This document shows, in pieces, positions 1 through 6,950 of a stretch of 8,098 nucleotides of DNA. This DNA is from Parachlamydiaceae bacterium (GTDB lineage: Bacteria > Chlamydiota > Chlamydiia > Chlamydiales > Parachlamydiaceae). The stretch covers positions 1-8,098 of the forward strand of contig JACCVN010000209.1 in assembly GCA_013698165.1 (NCBI GenBank), given 5' to 3'. The stretch's first letter is position 1, and the number at the start of each line of letters is the position of its first letter. The translations under genes were made by a program, and so were the position numbers. The notes below the pieces were generated by a model, which saw nothing but the letters and a program-made list of their open reading frames with translations, had not been told where the DNA came from and did no database searches.

Positions 1-250
1 AGACACCGCCGATACCAAGTACGCAAGCTCTGACTACCCGCATTTCTATTGTACTCTCAGGTAGGCATAATCTCGCAGCGACATCGATTAATTCTACACC
101 TAAAGAATAAATTGCAACTGCTCTTAAATCAGGAACTGCAGAATTAAACTTTTTTGCGACAGCTAGAACGCCTACATTTAGTACTACTGGAATGACAATA
201 TTACTAGCAAATGGAATGGCAATACTACTAGCTAAAGAAGATATATTCAT
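1..250 (-). CDS. Hydrophobic protein of unknown function, N-terminal part (runs off left edge)
   Basis: An open frame starts at the ATG at 250 and reads leftward for 83 codons without a stop until the window ends. A good ribosome binding site (GGGAGAA, about 5 bases before the ATG) supports this start. The visible protein begins MNISSLASSIAIPFASNIVI and residues 4-35 are strongly hydrophobic, so a membrane segment or export signal is likely. Residues 40-83 are mixed, with a Val/Ala/Gly-rich stretch ending in CVLGIGGV at the edge, possibly a second membrane segment. It lies on the same strand as lptD, 103 bases downstream, and may have its own weak promoter. I do not recognise the family. The gene is probably real, because start, binding site and hydrophobic pattern agree; its function is unknown. 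Confidence 0.65.
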   Translation of the reverse strand, partial: MNISSLASSIAIPFASNIVIPVVLNVGVLAVAKKFNSAVPDLRAVAIYSLGVELIDVAARLCLPESTIEMRVVRACVLGIGGV

Positions 251-306
251 AAGGTTCTCCCTTGTTTACATCAATAAATATTTAAGCGTCTATGAATCAA
301 AGAGAT

Positions 307-335
307 ATAATGTTGCATTCCACCATTTAAATCAA
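307..335 (-). promoter_or_regulatory. Possible sigma-70-type promoter for the leftmost gene
   Basis: Read on the minus strand, TTGATT (330-335) is followed after 17 bases by CATTAT (307-312), each matching the consensus at four of six positions. Transcription would start near position 300, about 50 bases before the ATG at 250. In AT-rich DNA such matches occur by chance, so read-through from lptD is an equally good explanation. No convincing terminator lies between lptD and this gene. Confidence 0.3.
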
Positions 336-353
336 AGCATACTTATTAAACTC

Positions 354-2594
354 TTAGAAATTAAGCGCGGGGACAAGATGTTCACACTTCCAAAGGTCTG
401 GCCTTGTCAGCCCAAGATTAAACCCTACGGTAAAGCGATGATGATCATTTTGGCGATGTTGATAAGAAAATTTAATTTGCCAAGCTGAATGCACAGTCCC
501 GAGCAAATCGATTTCAAATTCACTGTAAGGAGGCTCTCGCTCCTTAACCCTTTTCCTTTTCTTATCTTTTTCATTTTCAACAAAAACATACCTGGATTCT
601 CTTCCCCAGCCATTGCGATTATGGACTTGAAGGGCCCAATTTGGATGAAAACGGAAGAAGAAATGAACGAGCAAGGTCTGTCTTCTATCGGAAAGTGTCG
701 AATGCAGTAGAGACCTTACACTTCGAAAGGAATCAAGGACGAAATTAGTACGGTCAGCTTTTCGCCAATCATAGGCATCCCGATAGCGATATTCCGTGGC
801 CATAGCAAAGTTTTCACTGGCAGTCCAGTCGGTGCGTAAATTAAATCGCCCAAGCTGCTGATGAGCAATATCCCAGGCGACGTTTAATGTATGCTTTAAG
901 CGTTCTGTCGAATTGAAAGATAAGTTGGCAAACACCCTTTGAAAAGTTTGAGGCAGTGTTTTAGTGTGAAAGAAGGCATTTGCATACAAATCAAAGGTGA
1001 GTGCCCTCTGCACTAATCCCTCCGAGGATTTCACAAAAAAACTCTGCTGCACTCCAAAGGTAAGCATATTTAAACGATACCAACCATCATCTACATCAAA
1101 AATATAGTGGTCATTAGGCGCTGAAGTTGGATAGGTGTAATAATGGTAACGCGCAAAAGGTGTGACGACATGTTTAAAGCCACGGTAAAACTTGTAGAAG
1201 GGCAAATTGGTATCGACAGAAAATATTCCAGCGACAAGGCCTTTATCATCTTTTTGGGGGACATGACTATAATAGATGGCTACAACCCCAACCTCCGGCG
1301 TTATATTCAAAGCTCCAATGTGCATGGGACGATAAAACTTTTGCAAATATTCAAATCTTGTTGAACGATAGTTGTGGGCAAATTCAAGTTTTTTTGCATA
1401 TTTGAAATCGAGATATGACGCTTGCCATCTGGAATCTGAAATAATTTTGGTATTCGCAATCTCAAAAGGACGATGAGTTAGCTTAACAGTTGGGAGATCT
1501 TGCTTAATGCTCTGAAAATTGTTCACCCGTACTGTTGTCAAAAAATTTGCGATCCAATTGGCCTCTTGCCGCCTTACTTGGAGTCGGGTCATACCGCTAT
1601 ACTCTAAATCTAAGCCGCTATCAGCGTAATCTGACGCCATATCCTTGTCGCTCAACTTGTCATAGATCAAGTTAAGAGAGACCTTTTTATCCATGTAAAC
1701 ATTTCGGTAAGAGCCTTGGAAACGAAAACGCAAGTTTTCTTTGCGGTCATTTAAAGAAGAATCGCGGGCAACATAGTTGATGGATTCAAAATTTTCCTGA
1801 TGATCTTCAGAGCGATAGAAGGTTTGAAAGCCTAATCCAGGCCCTCTTGTCAATCTGTAATCAAAACGTAAAAAAGTTTTCAGCCTGTTCCATGAAAATA
1901 TTTCGTAGATAAATTCCACGCGTGGACCTTGACGTCCACCCCAACGTGCGGAGTACTTGATGGGGCAATCAAAGATATAATCTAGATTAACTTTTAATTT
2001 CGGGAGCCAAAATAAAGGAGTGTCAAAATAAATAAATTTGACGTTCGAGGCGCAAAAATCCTTATCTTTTGTCAGAGTGGCAATATGAGAAGTGATTTGC
2101 CATTCATTGCAGAGTCCTTCTGAAGTAGTCACATATCCATTTTCAATTAGATAACTTCCATCCGCTTGTAGAAAGATGCGCTCTCCACCAAAATACCAAG
2201 GTTCTGCTGCACTACGCCCTTTGTAGATGACCCCAGTTTTTTTTTGAAAATCATATTCCAGCCTATCACCGACAAAGACATAATCATTGAATTCCACCAT
2301 TAGATCGCCTGAAGCTTCAATTGTGAAGTTTGGCTTACTGTCGATAACTATGCGGGTATAAATCATATTCCGTGCTTGAATGCGCAAGTCCGAACCGGAA
2401 ATTACACCTCCAGAAGACGTTTTTAAAACCCCATCAGAATACGTTGGATCTTTTAGATCAGCTTGAATGCCCTTGCAAAAAAGGTCTTCAAACAAACCTT
2501 CTTCAGCCGCAAAAGCTGAGGCAGACATGAGGATCAGACACGCGAATAGAAATGAGAAAAAGGCTTTAAACAATCTGCAGCAATTATAATCCAT
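354..2594 (-). CDS. lptD: LPS-assembly outer-membrane protein LptD (OstA/Imp-like)
   Basis: LptD is the outer-membrane barrel that inserts lipopolysaccharide into the outer leaflet at the end of the Lpt bridge. The 746-aa product has a signal peptide (hydrophobic residues 8-28, SASAFA-A cleavage near 29/30). A periplasmic OstA-like domain follows at about 60-200, containing the family-typical GDRLEYDFQKKTGVIYKG at 109-126. The remainder is aromatic-rich, strand-like barrel ending in a terminal Phe (ALNF), the usual outer-membrane insertion signal. Length is close to the E. coli protein (784 aa). Cysteines at 40, 162, 181, 210 and 737 could form the disulfides known to matter in LptD, but the pairing is unknown. 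The start ATG directly abuts the TGA of the HEAT gene and has no Shine-Dalgarno sequence, so reinitiation by the upstream ribosomes is likely. It appears equivalent to chlamydial CT351; both the CT351 link and the LPS role are inferred from family resemblance and synteny. Confidence 0.85.
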   Translation of the reverse strand: MDYNCCRLFKAFFSFLFACLILMSASAFAAEEGLFEDLFCKGIQADLKDPTYSDGVLKTSSGGVISGSDLRIQARNMIYTRIVIDSKPNFTIEASGDLMVEFNDYVFVGDRLEYDFQKKTGVIYKGRSAAEPWYFGGERIFLQADGSYLIENGYVTTSEGLCNEWQITSHIATLTKDKDFCASNVKFIYFDTPLFWLPKLKVNLDYIFDCPIKYSARWGGRQGPRVEFIYEIFSWNRLKTFLRFDYRLTRGPGLGFQTFYRSEDHQENFESINYVARDSSLNDRKENLRFRFQGSYRNVYMDKKVSLNLIYDKLSDKDMASDYADSGLDLEYSGMTRLQVRRQEANWIANFLTTVRVNNFQSIKQDLPTVKLTHRPFEIANTKIISDSRWQASYLDFKYAKKLEFAHNYRSTRFEYLQKFYRPMHIGALNITPEVGVVAIYYSHVPQKDDKGLVAGIFSVDTNLPFYKFYRGFKHVVTPFARYHYYTYPTSAPNDHYIFDVDDGWYRLNMLTFGVQQSFFVKSSEGLVQRALTFDLYANAFFHTKTLPQTFQRVFANLSFNSTERLKHTLNVAWDIAHQQLGRFNLRTDWTASENFAMATEYRYRDAYDWRKADRTNFVLDSFRSVRSLLHSTLSDRRQTLLVHFFFRFHPNWALQVHNRNGWGRESRYVFVENEKDKKRKRVKEREPPYSEFEIDLLGTVHSAWQIKFSYQHRQNDHHRFTVGFNLGLTRPDLWKCEHLVPALNF

Positions 2595-4277
2595 TCAAAG
2601 GGAGGCCCGCATTAGAAGGCCCGCAAGGGCATATTTATTTTTTGAGTTCCCATTACGCACAGCGTTAAGTAAAGCATTAATCCCTTCATCATCCTGCCGT
2701 TGAGCAAAAGCTTCATAAGATTCAACAAGCAACCTAGAAGTTTCATGTGGAGTAATTAGATAGTTGGAGATTGTGCTATCGACTTCCCAAGGAACCAAAG
2801 GACGCAGCTGAATTAAGGGGGCATCGGCCTGCTGAAGCACCCATTTGCGTAAGTTGGCCGCATAAGGCCCCTCTTCTTGCAGTCTGTACAGGGCTAAATT
2901 ACAATAGTTTCTGATTAATGGCGCCCCTGCGCGTTGCTGATAGCTTTTTAGAAATTGTACAGATCTATCTGTTTTAAGCTGCTCCAAGAGTTCAATAGCG
3001 GTAGGCACAAGATCATTTTGTTGTTGATCGAAAATTGCAGCAGCAATTTGAAAAAAGTTCTCTTCAGGTAAATTCATAGCTTCAATCAAGAGCGATTCCC
3101 TAAAACTTTGCGACAGTTCTAAATCGATAGAATAATCATCGCAGTTCTGCCTTGCGGAGGGAACTGCTTTCCAGCAACTAAGTGATTTGCCGGGAGAAAC
3201 ATTTTTTATAAAAGCAAGATCACGGGAATCTTGTATTAATATGGAATTAAGAAACTTTTGAGAACGCGGATCGCATTGTTTTAATAATCCAACGACGGCA
3301 TTTAAACTAATCTGATTATTTTTACTTTGCGCCAGCTGCCACAAGGCTTCTTGTGATCCGTGAATATCTCCTAAGGCAATAATGGCAAATAGATCCCCTC
3401 CCAAAGCCAATCGTTTGATCTCATCCCGGTATTGGTTTGCCCCGAGAGCATCCAGGGATTTCAATGCTGCAACACGCACTTCAGGAATCTGGCTATTTGC
3501 AAACCTTTCTAGAAACGGAATGGCCGTGTCATCATTAAAATTACCGAAAGCAGCTGCACAGGCTTCTTGCTGGGCATATGATGCATGCGTAGCCAAGGCT
3601 TTGATCTTGGGCAGTAGATCATCGCGACCTGTCTTTGCACAACTAAGTATGGCCGCAATACGAACATCTTCCGAATGATGGGAGAGCAATCGTCTTAAAA
3701 TTCTAATGGCGTCAGGATTTTCGATTAAAGCATATAACTGAGGGAAAAGTGGCAATAGCTCCTCATCAACCTTACTCATTAAAGATTGGATAAGTTGCGT
3801 GGCTTGAGAGTGCTTTTTTTTAGCAATTTGGTGAGCAGCTTCCAAACGAATCACCAAGCTATTGGATCTAAGGGCCACCAATAAGCTTCTATCCGCATCA
3901 TCATGCTGGCAGCGGGCCAAGAAATTTAATGCGAGCAATTGAAGCTGTGGATTAGGGTATTCAACAGCGCGGATTAAGATCGGCAATGTCCGCTCATTCA
4001 TTGCTATCCCTGCGCCAAAAAGTGTCATAAGCAGGGTTTCAGCGTCATAGCTTTTCGCACCTAGCTCAAGCACACTAAGACCTAACTGCTGAAGGAATTC
4101 GGTGTCGTGTCTGCCAAAACGGTTATGATATTCTTGATAATGGTCCAAAGCCATATCAAGTTTATTCGTATGAATCAGATAAAAAATATGGGCAGGTTCT
4201 GCTGCGGCAAGCGGGGCATCTTGCAAACCTAAGGACAATAAGATAATATACAAAAGAGCTACTTTAGATAGTTCCAC
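2595..4277 (-). CDS. Secreted HEAT-repeat protein (CT350-like)
   Basis: This 560-aa protein starts with a signal peptide (hydrophobic residues 6-18, LAAAEPA cleavage near 26). It then forms an all-helical solenoid. HEAT-type helical pairs are clearest at about 95-320, for example IRLEAAHQIAKKK at 143-155, EDVRIAAILSCAKTG at 203-217 and PEVRVAALKSLDALG at 265-279. The C-terminal third (about 340-560) is also helical but has less regular repeats. HEAT solenoids are protein-binding scaffolds with no enzymatic residues. The start is GTG (4275-4277), lying 19 bases inside the end of maf; no upstream in-frame start is possible because a TGA sits close by, and the Shine-Dalgarno sequence is weak. 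Its stop codon touches the lptD start. Location between maf and lptD, as I recall for CT350 in Chlamydia, suggests a conserved periplasmic partner in envelope assembly; that role is inference. Confidence 0.8.
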   Translation of the reverse strand: MELSKVALLYIILLSLGLQDAPLAAAEPAHIFYLIHTNKLDMALDHYQEYHNRFGRHDTEFLQQLGLSVLELGAKSYDAETLLMTLFGAGIAMNERTLPILIRAVEYPNPQLQLLALNFLARCQHDDADRSLLVALRSNSLVIRLEAAHQIAKKKHSQATQLIQSLMSKVDEELLPLFPQLYALIENPDAIRILRRLLSHHSEDVRIAAILSCAKTGRDDLLPKIKALATHASYAQQEACAAAFGNFNDDTAIPFLERFANSQIPEVRVAALKSLDALGANQYRDEIKRLALGGDLFAIIALGDIHGSQEALWQLAQSKNNQISLNAVVGLLKQCDPRSQKFLNSILIQDSRDLAFIKNVSPGKSLSCWKAVPSARQNCDDYSIDLELSQSFRESLLIEAMNLPEENFFQIAAAIFDQQQNDLVPTAIELLEQLKTDRSVQFLKSYQQRAGAPLIRNYCNLALYRLQEEGPYAANLRKWVLQQADAPLIQLRPLVPWEVDSTISNYLITPHETSRLLVESYEAFAQRQDDEGINALLNAVRNGNSKNKYALAGLLMRASL

Positions 4278-4840
4278 AGATCGATTCCAATTTCATTTAA
4301 GAGCTCTCTAACGACATTTATTGGCAAACCCACAACGTTGTAATAACATCCTTTGACTTCTTTAACGATAATTCCTCCGGCCCCCTGCAACTGGTAGCTT
4401 CCCGCTTTATCATAGAGATGGAGGCTGCTATTATACTTTTGAATTTCATCTTTTGTAAGAAAATTGAAAAGCACCTGCGTCTCGCCTACTTTACTGAAAT
4501 GTTTATTTCCTAAACGAAGAGATACCCCTGTGAATACACTATGCCATCCACCGGCAAGTTCATTCAGCATGGCAATAGCTTCCAACTCATCTTGAGGTTT
4601 GTTATAAATTTTGCCATTGCGATACACAACTGTATCCGCTGTCAGAATTGGTCTTTCAGGATATTTTGCGGCAAGAACTTCCGCCTTAGATTCTGATAGT
4701 TCAGTGACATAGGCTTTTGAATCCCCATTAAAATGCACACTTTCTTCGTCAAATCCGGAATTCATCTGCTCAAAGGGCAATGAAAAATATCCCATGATCT
4801 CTGCACGCCTTGGCGACTGAGAGCCTAAAATTAGCAGCAT
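4259..4840 (-). CDS. maf: Maf family nucleotide pyrophosphatase (YhdE-like dTTP/UTP type)
   Basis: Maf proteins hydrolyse non-canonical or excess nucleoside triphosphates to the monophosphate and pyrophosphate in the cytoplasm. All family motifs are present in this 193-aa protein, a normal full length. They are the N-terminal LGSQSPRRAEIM (5-16, phosphate-binding), TADTVV (67-72, with catalytic Asp69), the Lys of NKPQD (80-84), the HSVFTGV block (100-106), and DKAGSYQLQG (144-153) followed by VVGLP (169-173). The YQLQG form, with Gln before Gly, resembles the E. coli YhdE branch (dTTP, UTP and modified pyrimidines) rather than YceF (m7GTP); this subfamily call is inference. The start has a good GAGG binding site whose first bases overlap the stop of the upstream 106-aa gene. 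The 3' end overlaps the next gene by 19 bases. In other bacteria Maf overproduction blocks division, but nothing here speaks to that. Confidence 0.92.
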   Translation of the reverse strand: MLLILGSQSPRRAEIMGYFSLPFEQMNSGFDEESVHFNGDSKAYVTELSESKAEVLAAKYPERPILTADTVVYRNGKIYNKPQDELEAIAMLNELAGGWHSVFTGVSLRLGNKHFSKVGETQVLFNFLTKDEIQKYNSSLHLYDKAGSYQLQGAGGIIVKEVKGCYYNVVGLPINVVRELLNEIGIDLWNYLK

Positions 4841-4846
4841 GAAACC

Positions 4847-5167
4847 TCAATGGATAAGTAGTTGCGAAAATACGTAAAAACGGCAGGAAGATTTCGGTAA
4901 ACGGGGACAATATTTCAAAAGCTTGTCAGTAGTAAGCTTTTCAAATTTCGGTAATTCTGAATGTTGAATTTTTTGACCTTCGAGATAGCAGCCGATATAC
5001 TCATTCTTGCCGTGCCTCACCTCAATAAGATCATCAGAGCCATGAAAGGCAGCAATCTGCGCATTCTTCCAATCAGTATTTTGATTGAGGTGCATTCTTA
5101 TTTCTGAAGTGATCAAAATGCCTGCAAAAAGCCTGACAGTCACTCTTTCATTAAATTCATTATCCAT
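4847..5167 (-). CDS. Small protein of unknown function, first gene of the maf operon
   Basis: This is a 106-aa soluble-looking protein with no signal peptide or membrane segment. It begins MDNEFNERVTVRLFAGILIT. The middle (about 45-65) looks like beta strands with a turn (DLIEVRHGKNEYIGCYLEG). The basic C-terminus carries Cys87 and Cys95 in KYCPRLPKSSCRFYVFSQ, with Cys60 earlier; this is too few and too irregular for a clear zinc site. The ATG at 5167 has an AGGA binding site seven bases upstream. The stop lies six bases before maf, and the TGAGG overlap of stop and Shine-Dalgarno suggests coupled translation. I do not recognise a family. Coding is supported by operon packing and binding site rather than by homology. 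Confidence 0.7.
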   Translation of the reverse strand: MDNEFNERVTVRLFAGILITSEIRMHLNQNTDWKNAQIAAFHGSDDLIEVRHGKNEYIGCYLEGQKIQHSELPKFEKLTTDKLLKYCPRLPKSSCRFYVFSQLLIH

Positions 5168-5185
5168 CTATTATTCCTAAGGAGT

Positions 5186-5237
5186 CGGGCAATAAAAACT
5201 ATCGCGCTGTCTAAAAAGCCAAAGATATTGCTGCCCG
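5186..5237 (-). promoter_or_regulatory. Possible leader hairpin of the maf operon
   Basis: On the minus strand CGGGCAGCAATA (5237-5226) can pair with TATTGCCCG (5194-5186), giving nine base pairs with a three-base bulge and a loop of about 31 bases. It ends eight bases before the AGGA binding site of the 106-aa gene, so if transcribed it would sit in the leader and could affect ribosome access. The large loop and modest stem make this tentative. Confidence 0.3.
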
Positions 5238-5292
5238 CCTTCTAAATCATTTAACAAGACTCATCAGCCTACCAAAAACTCTAATTTGAATC

Positions 5293-5388
5293 TATACTCG
5301 ACAGAGCTGAATGTGAGAATTGTGTTAAGCCCACCCCCGGGGCTTTGGCGCTGCCCGAAATTTCTCAGATTCAGCTATGTCGAGTATA
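5293..5388. repeat. 27-bp imperfect inverted repeat (MITE-like or long stem-loop)
   Basis: The left arm (5293-5319, starting TATACTCGACA) and the right arm (5362-5388, ending TGTCGAGTATA) are reverse complements at 25 of 27 positions. The outer 11 bases match perfectly. The 42-base centre contains a second small hairpin, AAGCCC (5327-5332) with GGGCTT (5340-5345). The ends carry TATA, and TA is the usual duplicated target of IS630/Tc1-type elements, so a small non-autonomous transposable element is one reading. A regulatory stem-loop between divergent genes is the other. There is no transposase here. Confidence 0.75.
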
Positions 5389-5426
5389 TAATTTGCACAC
5401 TCGAATTAAATCATGTTCTTTTGTTT

Positions 5427-5477
5427 AGGAAATTCCTTATTGCATCTATTAAATGACTATTGATAACATTTAATGTT
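5427..5477. promoter_or_regulatory. Cluster of short palindromes upstream of the exporter gene (operator-like)
   Basis: Three symmetric sites lie 50-100 bases before the exporter start: AGGAAATTCCT (5427-5437), ATTAAATG (5449-5456) facing CATTTAAT (5467-5474), and AACATTTAATGTT (5465-5477, perfect six-base arms around one base). The direct word TTGCAT also occurs twice (5440-5445 and 5476-5481). Such symmetry is typical of dimeric repressor sites, and a weak promoter (TTGCAT, then GATAAC at 5462-5467) would lie within it. Short AT-rich palindromes can be chance, so confidence is low. Confidence 0.35.
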
Positions 5478-5528
5478 GCATACGCCGATGGATTTGGCAC
5501 CGCGATGATGCAAAAACCATAGGTTAAT

Positions 5529-6950
5529 ATGTTTAAATTGCCGAATATGACGAGCAAGCAATCTTTATATAGCTTATTTTATAACCGTTGGGCCATAGGT
5601 TGTCTTTCAATCCTACTTGTACAGCAAATAATTGAAGCCTCAACGACAATCTGGCTTGTCAAATTAATGCAAAACATTACCCGGGGCGATAACTTTACTC
5701 CCGATTTAATCCTATGCCTTAGTTCCTTAGCATTGGCCTATATCCCCCAGTGTATCGCTTTCATATTAAAAATAACCTGGAAACAAGAAGCACAACGCAC
5801 ATTCATTAATAGCTTTGTCGAATCAAATAAAAACAACATTAATGAATGGAGCAACAAAGGGATAAAAGAACAAAAACTTTCTGTATTAACTTCGGAAGGG
5901 CCTGCCGCCATACATGCATTTATCGATTACGTATGGGATTTATATACTTATGTTCTAAGTGTTTTTTTAAACATGATGGCCCTTTCAATTATTTTAGAGC
6001 CTATGTTTATTATCACATATGGGTTAAGTGTGGTCTTAGTGATCATCGTCATGAAATTTAAACGAAGAGCTCAAAGACAGCTAACTTTAAAAGCCCTGTC
6101 TGCACGTGTTGAACTAGCACAATCACTGCTTGCGGCCTGGGATAATGTCTTACTTGGTAATGAATACAACTTTAAATTATGGGAAGCTAAAACGACGAAT
6201 CGCCTGGATCGCTGCGTACAAAGAAATGTCGCCCTGGAACGCTTTGACCAATTCCTTGCGATTGTCGTTAGCTTAATTACCTCTGTGCCCTCACTGCTGC
6301 TAGTCGTCTACTGCGTATATATCCATAGAAATAATCCGGTCGAACTATCTGCATTTATTGTCGTACTACCATTGCTTTTTAACAATCTCTCCTATACTTA
6401 CCAGACTCTTTCCTTAGCATTCCGATGGACGATGCATCGCAGCAAATTAACTAGCATCTATAAATCAATTCAAGCTTCAAAATATGCTCCTACCTCGATG
6501 GAAAAAAAAGTCCAATGGCCCAAAATTCAAGTTGTTGAGCAGCTTTTCACTCCTGATACTGACCATGTTTCACTCCCCGGCCCCCCACAATTCATCAGGT
6601 CTTGCCACGATCTTCTTCAAAAGGCATCCACCTTTTGCCGCTTAACAATTCGCGGAGATAATGGCAGCGGAAAATCAACTATGCTGATGCTCGTCAAAAA
6701 AGCACTCGAACATCGAGCCTTTTTTCTGCCTACACAAAATCAACTCAGTTTTATTGCCCAGCCACATAAACATTCTACCGGCGAAGAGCTCAAAAATCGT
6801 TTGGCTGAAATTATCGACATGGTGGATGTGGATGTCCTATTACTCGATGAATGGGATGCCAATTTAGACAAAGAAAACCAAGAATGCCTGTCCCGCATGA
6901 TCGATGAATGGGCACAAAAAAAATGTGTCATTGAAGTGCGTCACCGGTAG
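5529..6950 (+). CDS. ABC exporter half-transporter with an unusually compact ATPase domain
   Basis: This 473-aa membrane protein fuses an exporter-type transmembrane domain to an ATP-binding domain. Six membrane segments are visible at about 22-48, 59-82, 137-157, 159-176, 242-266 and 272-292, with long cytoplasmic loops between. The ATPase has Walker A GDNGSGKST (376-384), a signature-like STGE (416-419), Walker B VLLLDE (436-441), D-loop ANLD (444-447) and the switch His at 472. The chain ends one residue later. Walker A to signature spans about 40 residues rather than the usual 100 or so, so most of the helical subdomain is missing; Gln403 or Gln405 may serve as the Q-loop. All catalytic elements remain, so it may be active as a homodimer. 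The start has a partial binding site (AGGTTAAT); Met7 is an alternative with none. Substrate unknown: exporters of this build move lipids, peptides or drugs. It is transcribed divergently from the maf operon. Confidence 0.85.
   Translation: MFKLPNMTSKQSLYSLFYNRWAIGCLSILLVQQIIEASTTIWLVKLMQNITRGDNFTPDLILCLSSLALAYIPQCIAFILKITWKQEAQRTFINSFVESNKNNINEWSNKGIKEQKLSVLTSEGPAAIHAFIDYVWDLYTYVLSVFLNMMALSIILEPMFIITYGLSVVLVIIVMKFKRRAQRQLTLKALSARVELAQSLLAAWDNVLLGNEYNFKLWEAKTTNRLDRCVQRNVALERFDQFLAIVVSLITSVPSLLLVVYCVYIHRNNPVELSAFIVVLPLLFNNLSYTYQTLSLAFRWTMHRSKLTSIYKSIQASKYAPTSMEKKVQWPKIQVVEQLFTPDTDHVSLPGPPQFIRSCHDLLQKASTFCRLTIRGDNGSGKSTMLMLVKKALEHRAFFLPTQNQLSFIAQPHKHSTGEELKNRLAEIIDMVDVDVLLLDEWDANLDKENQECLSRMIDEWAQKKCVIEVRHR

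Larger units (their letters stand above)
5168..5528. other. Divergent intergenic region with leader hairpin, long inverted repeat and palindrome cluster
   Basis: This 361-base non-coding region separates the minus-strand maf operon from the plus-strand exporter gene and should contain both promoters. I see no convincing -35/-10 pair for either gene and no tRNA or open frame. Structured elements fill it instead: a possible leader hairpin at 5186-5237, a 27-bp inverted repeat at 5293-5388, and short palindromes at 5427-5477. Confidence 0.7.

Noticed and set aside
308..318. TAATGTTGCAT shared with 5471-5481 as a common operator
   Set aside because: An 11-base AT-rich match in 8 kb on differing gene orientations is too weak to claim.
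192..488. Plus-strand 98-aa open frame over the lptD end
   Set aside because: Antisense to lptD and to the leftmost gene, no Shine-Dalgarno, unconvincing composition.
5168..5528. tRNA or small RNA gene in the divergent region
   Set aside because: No cloverleaf, T-loop motif or terminator-bounded transcript could be found; the structure is explained by the inverted repeat.
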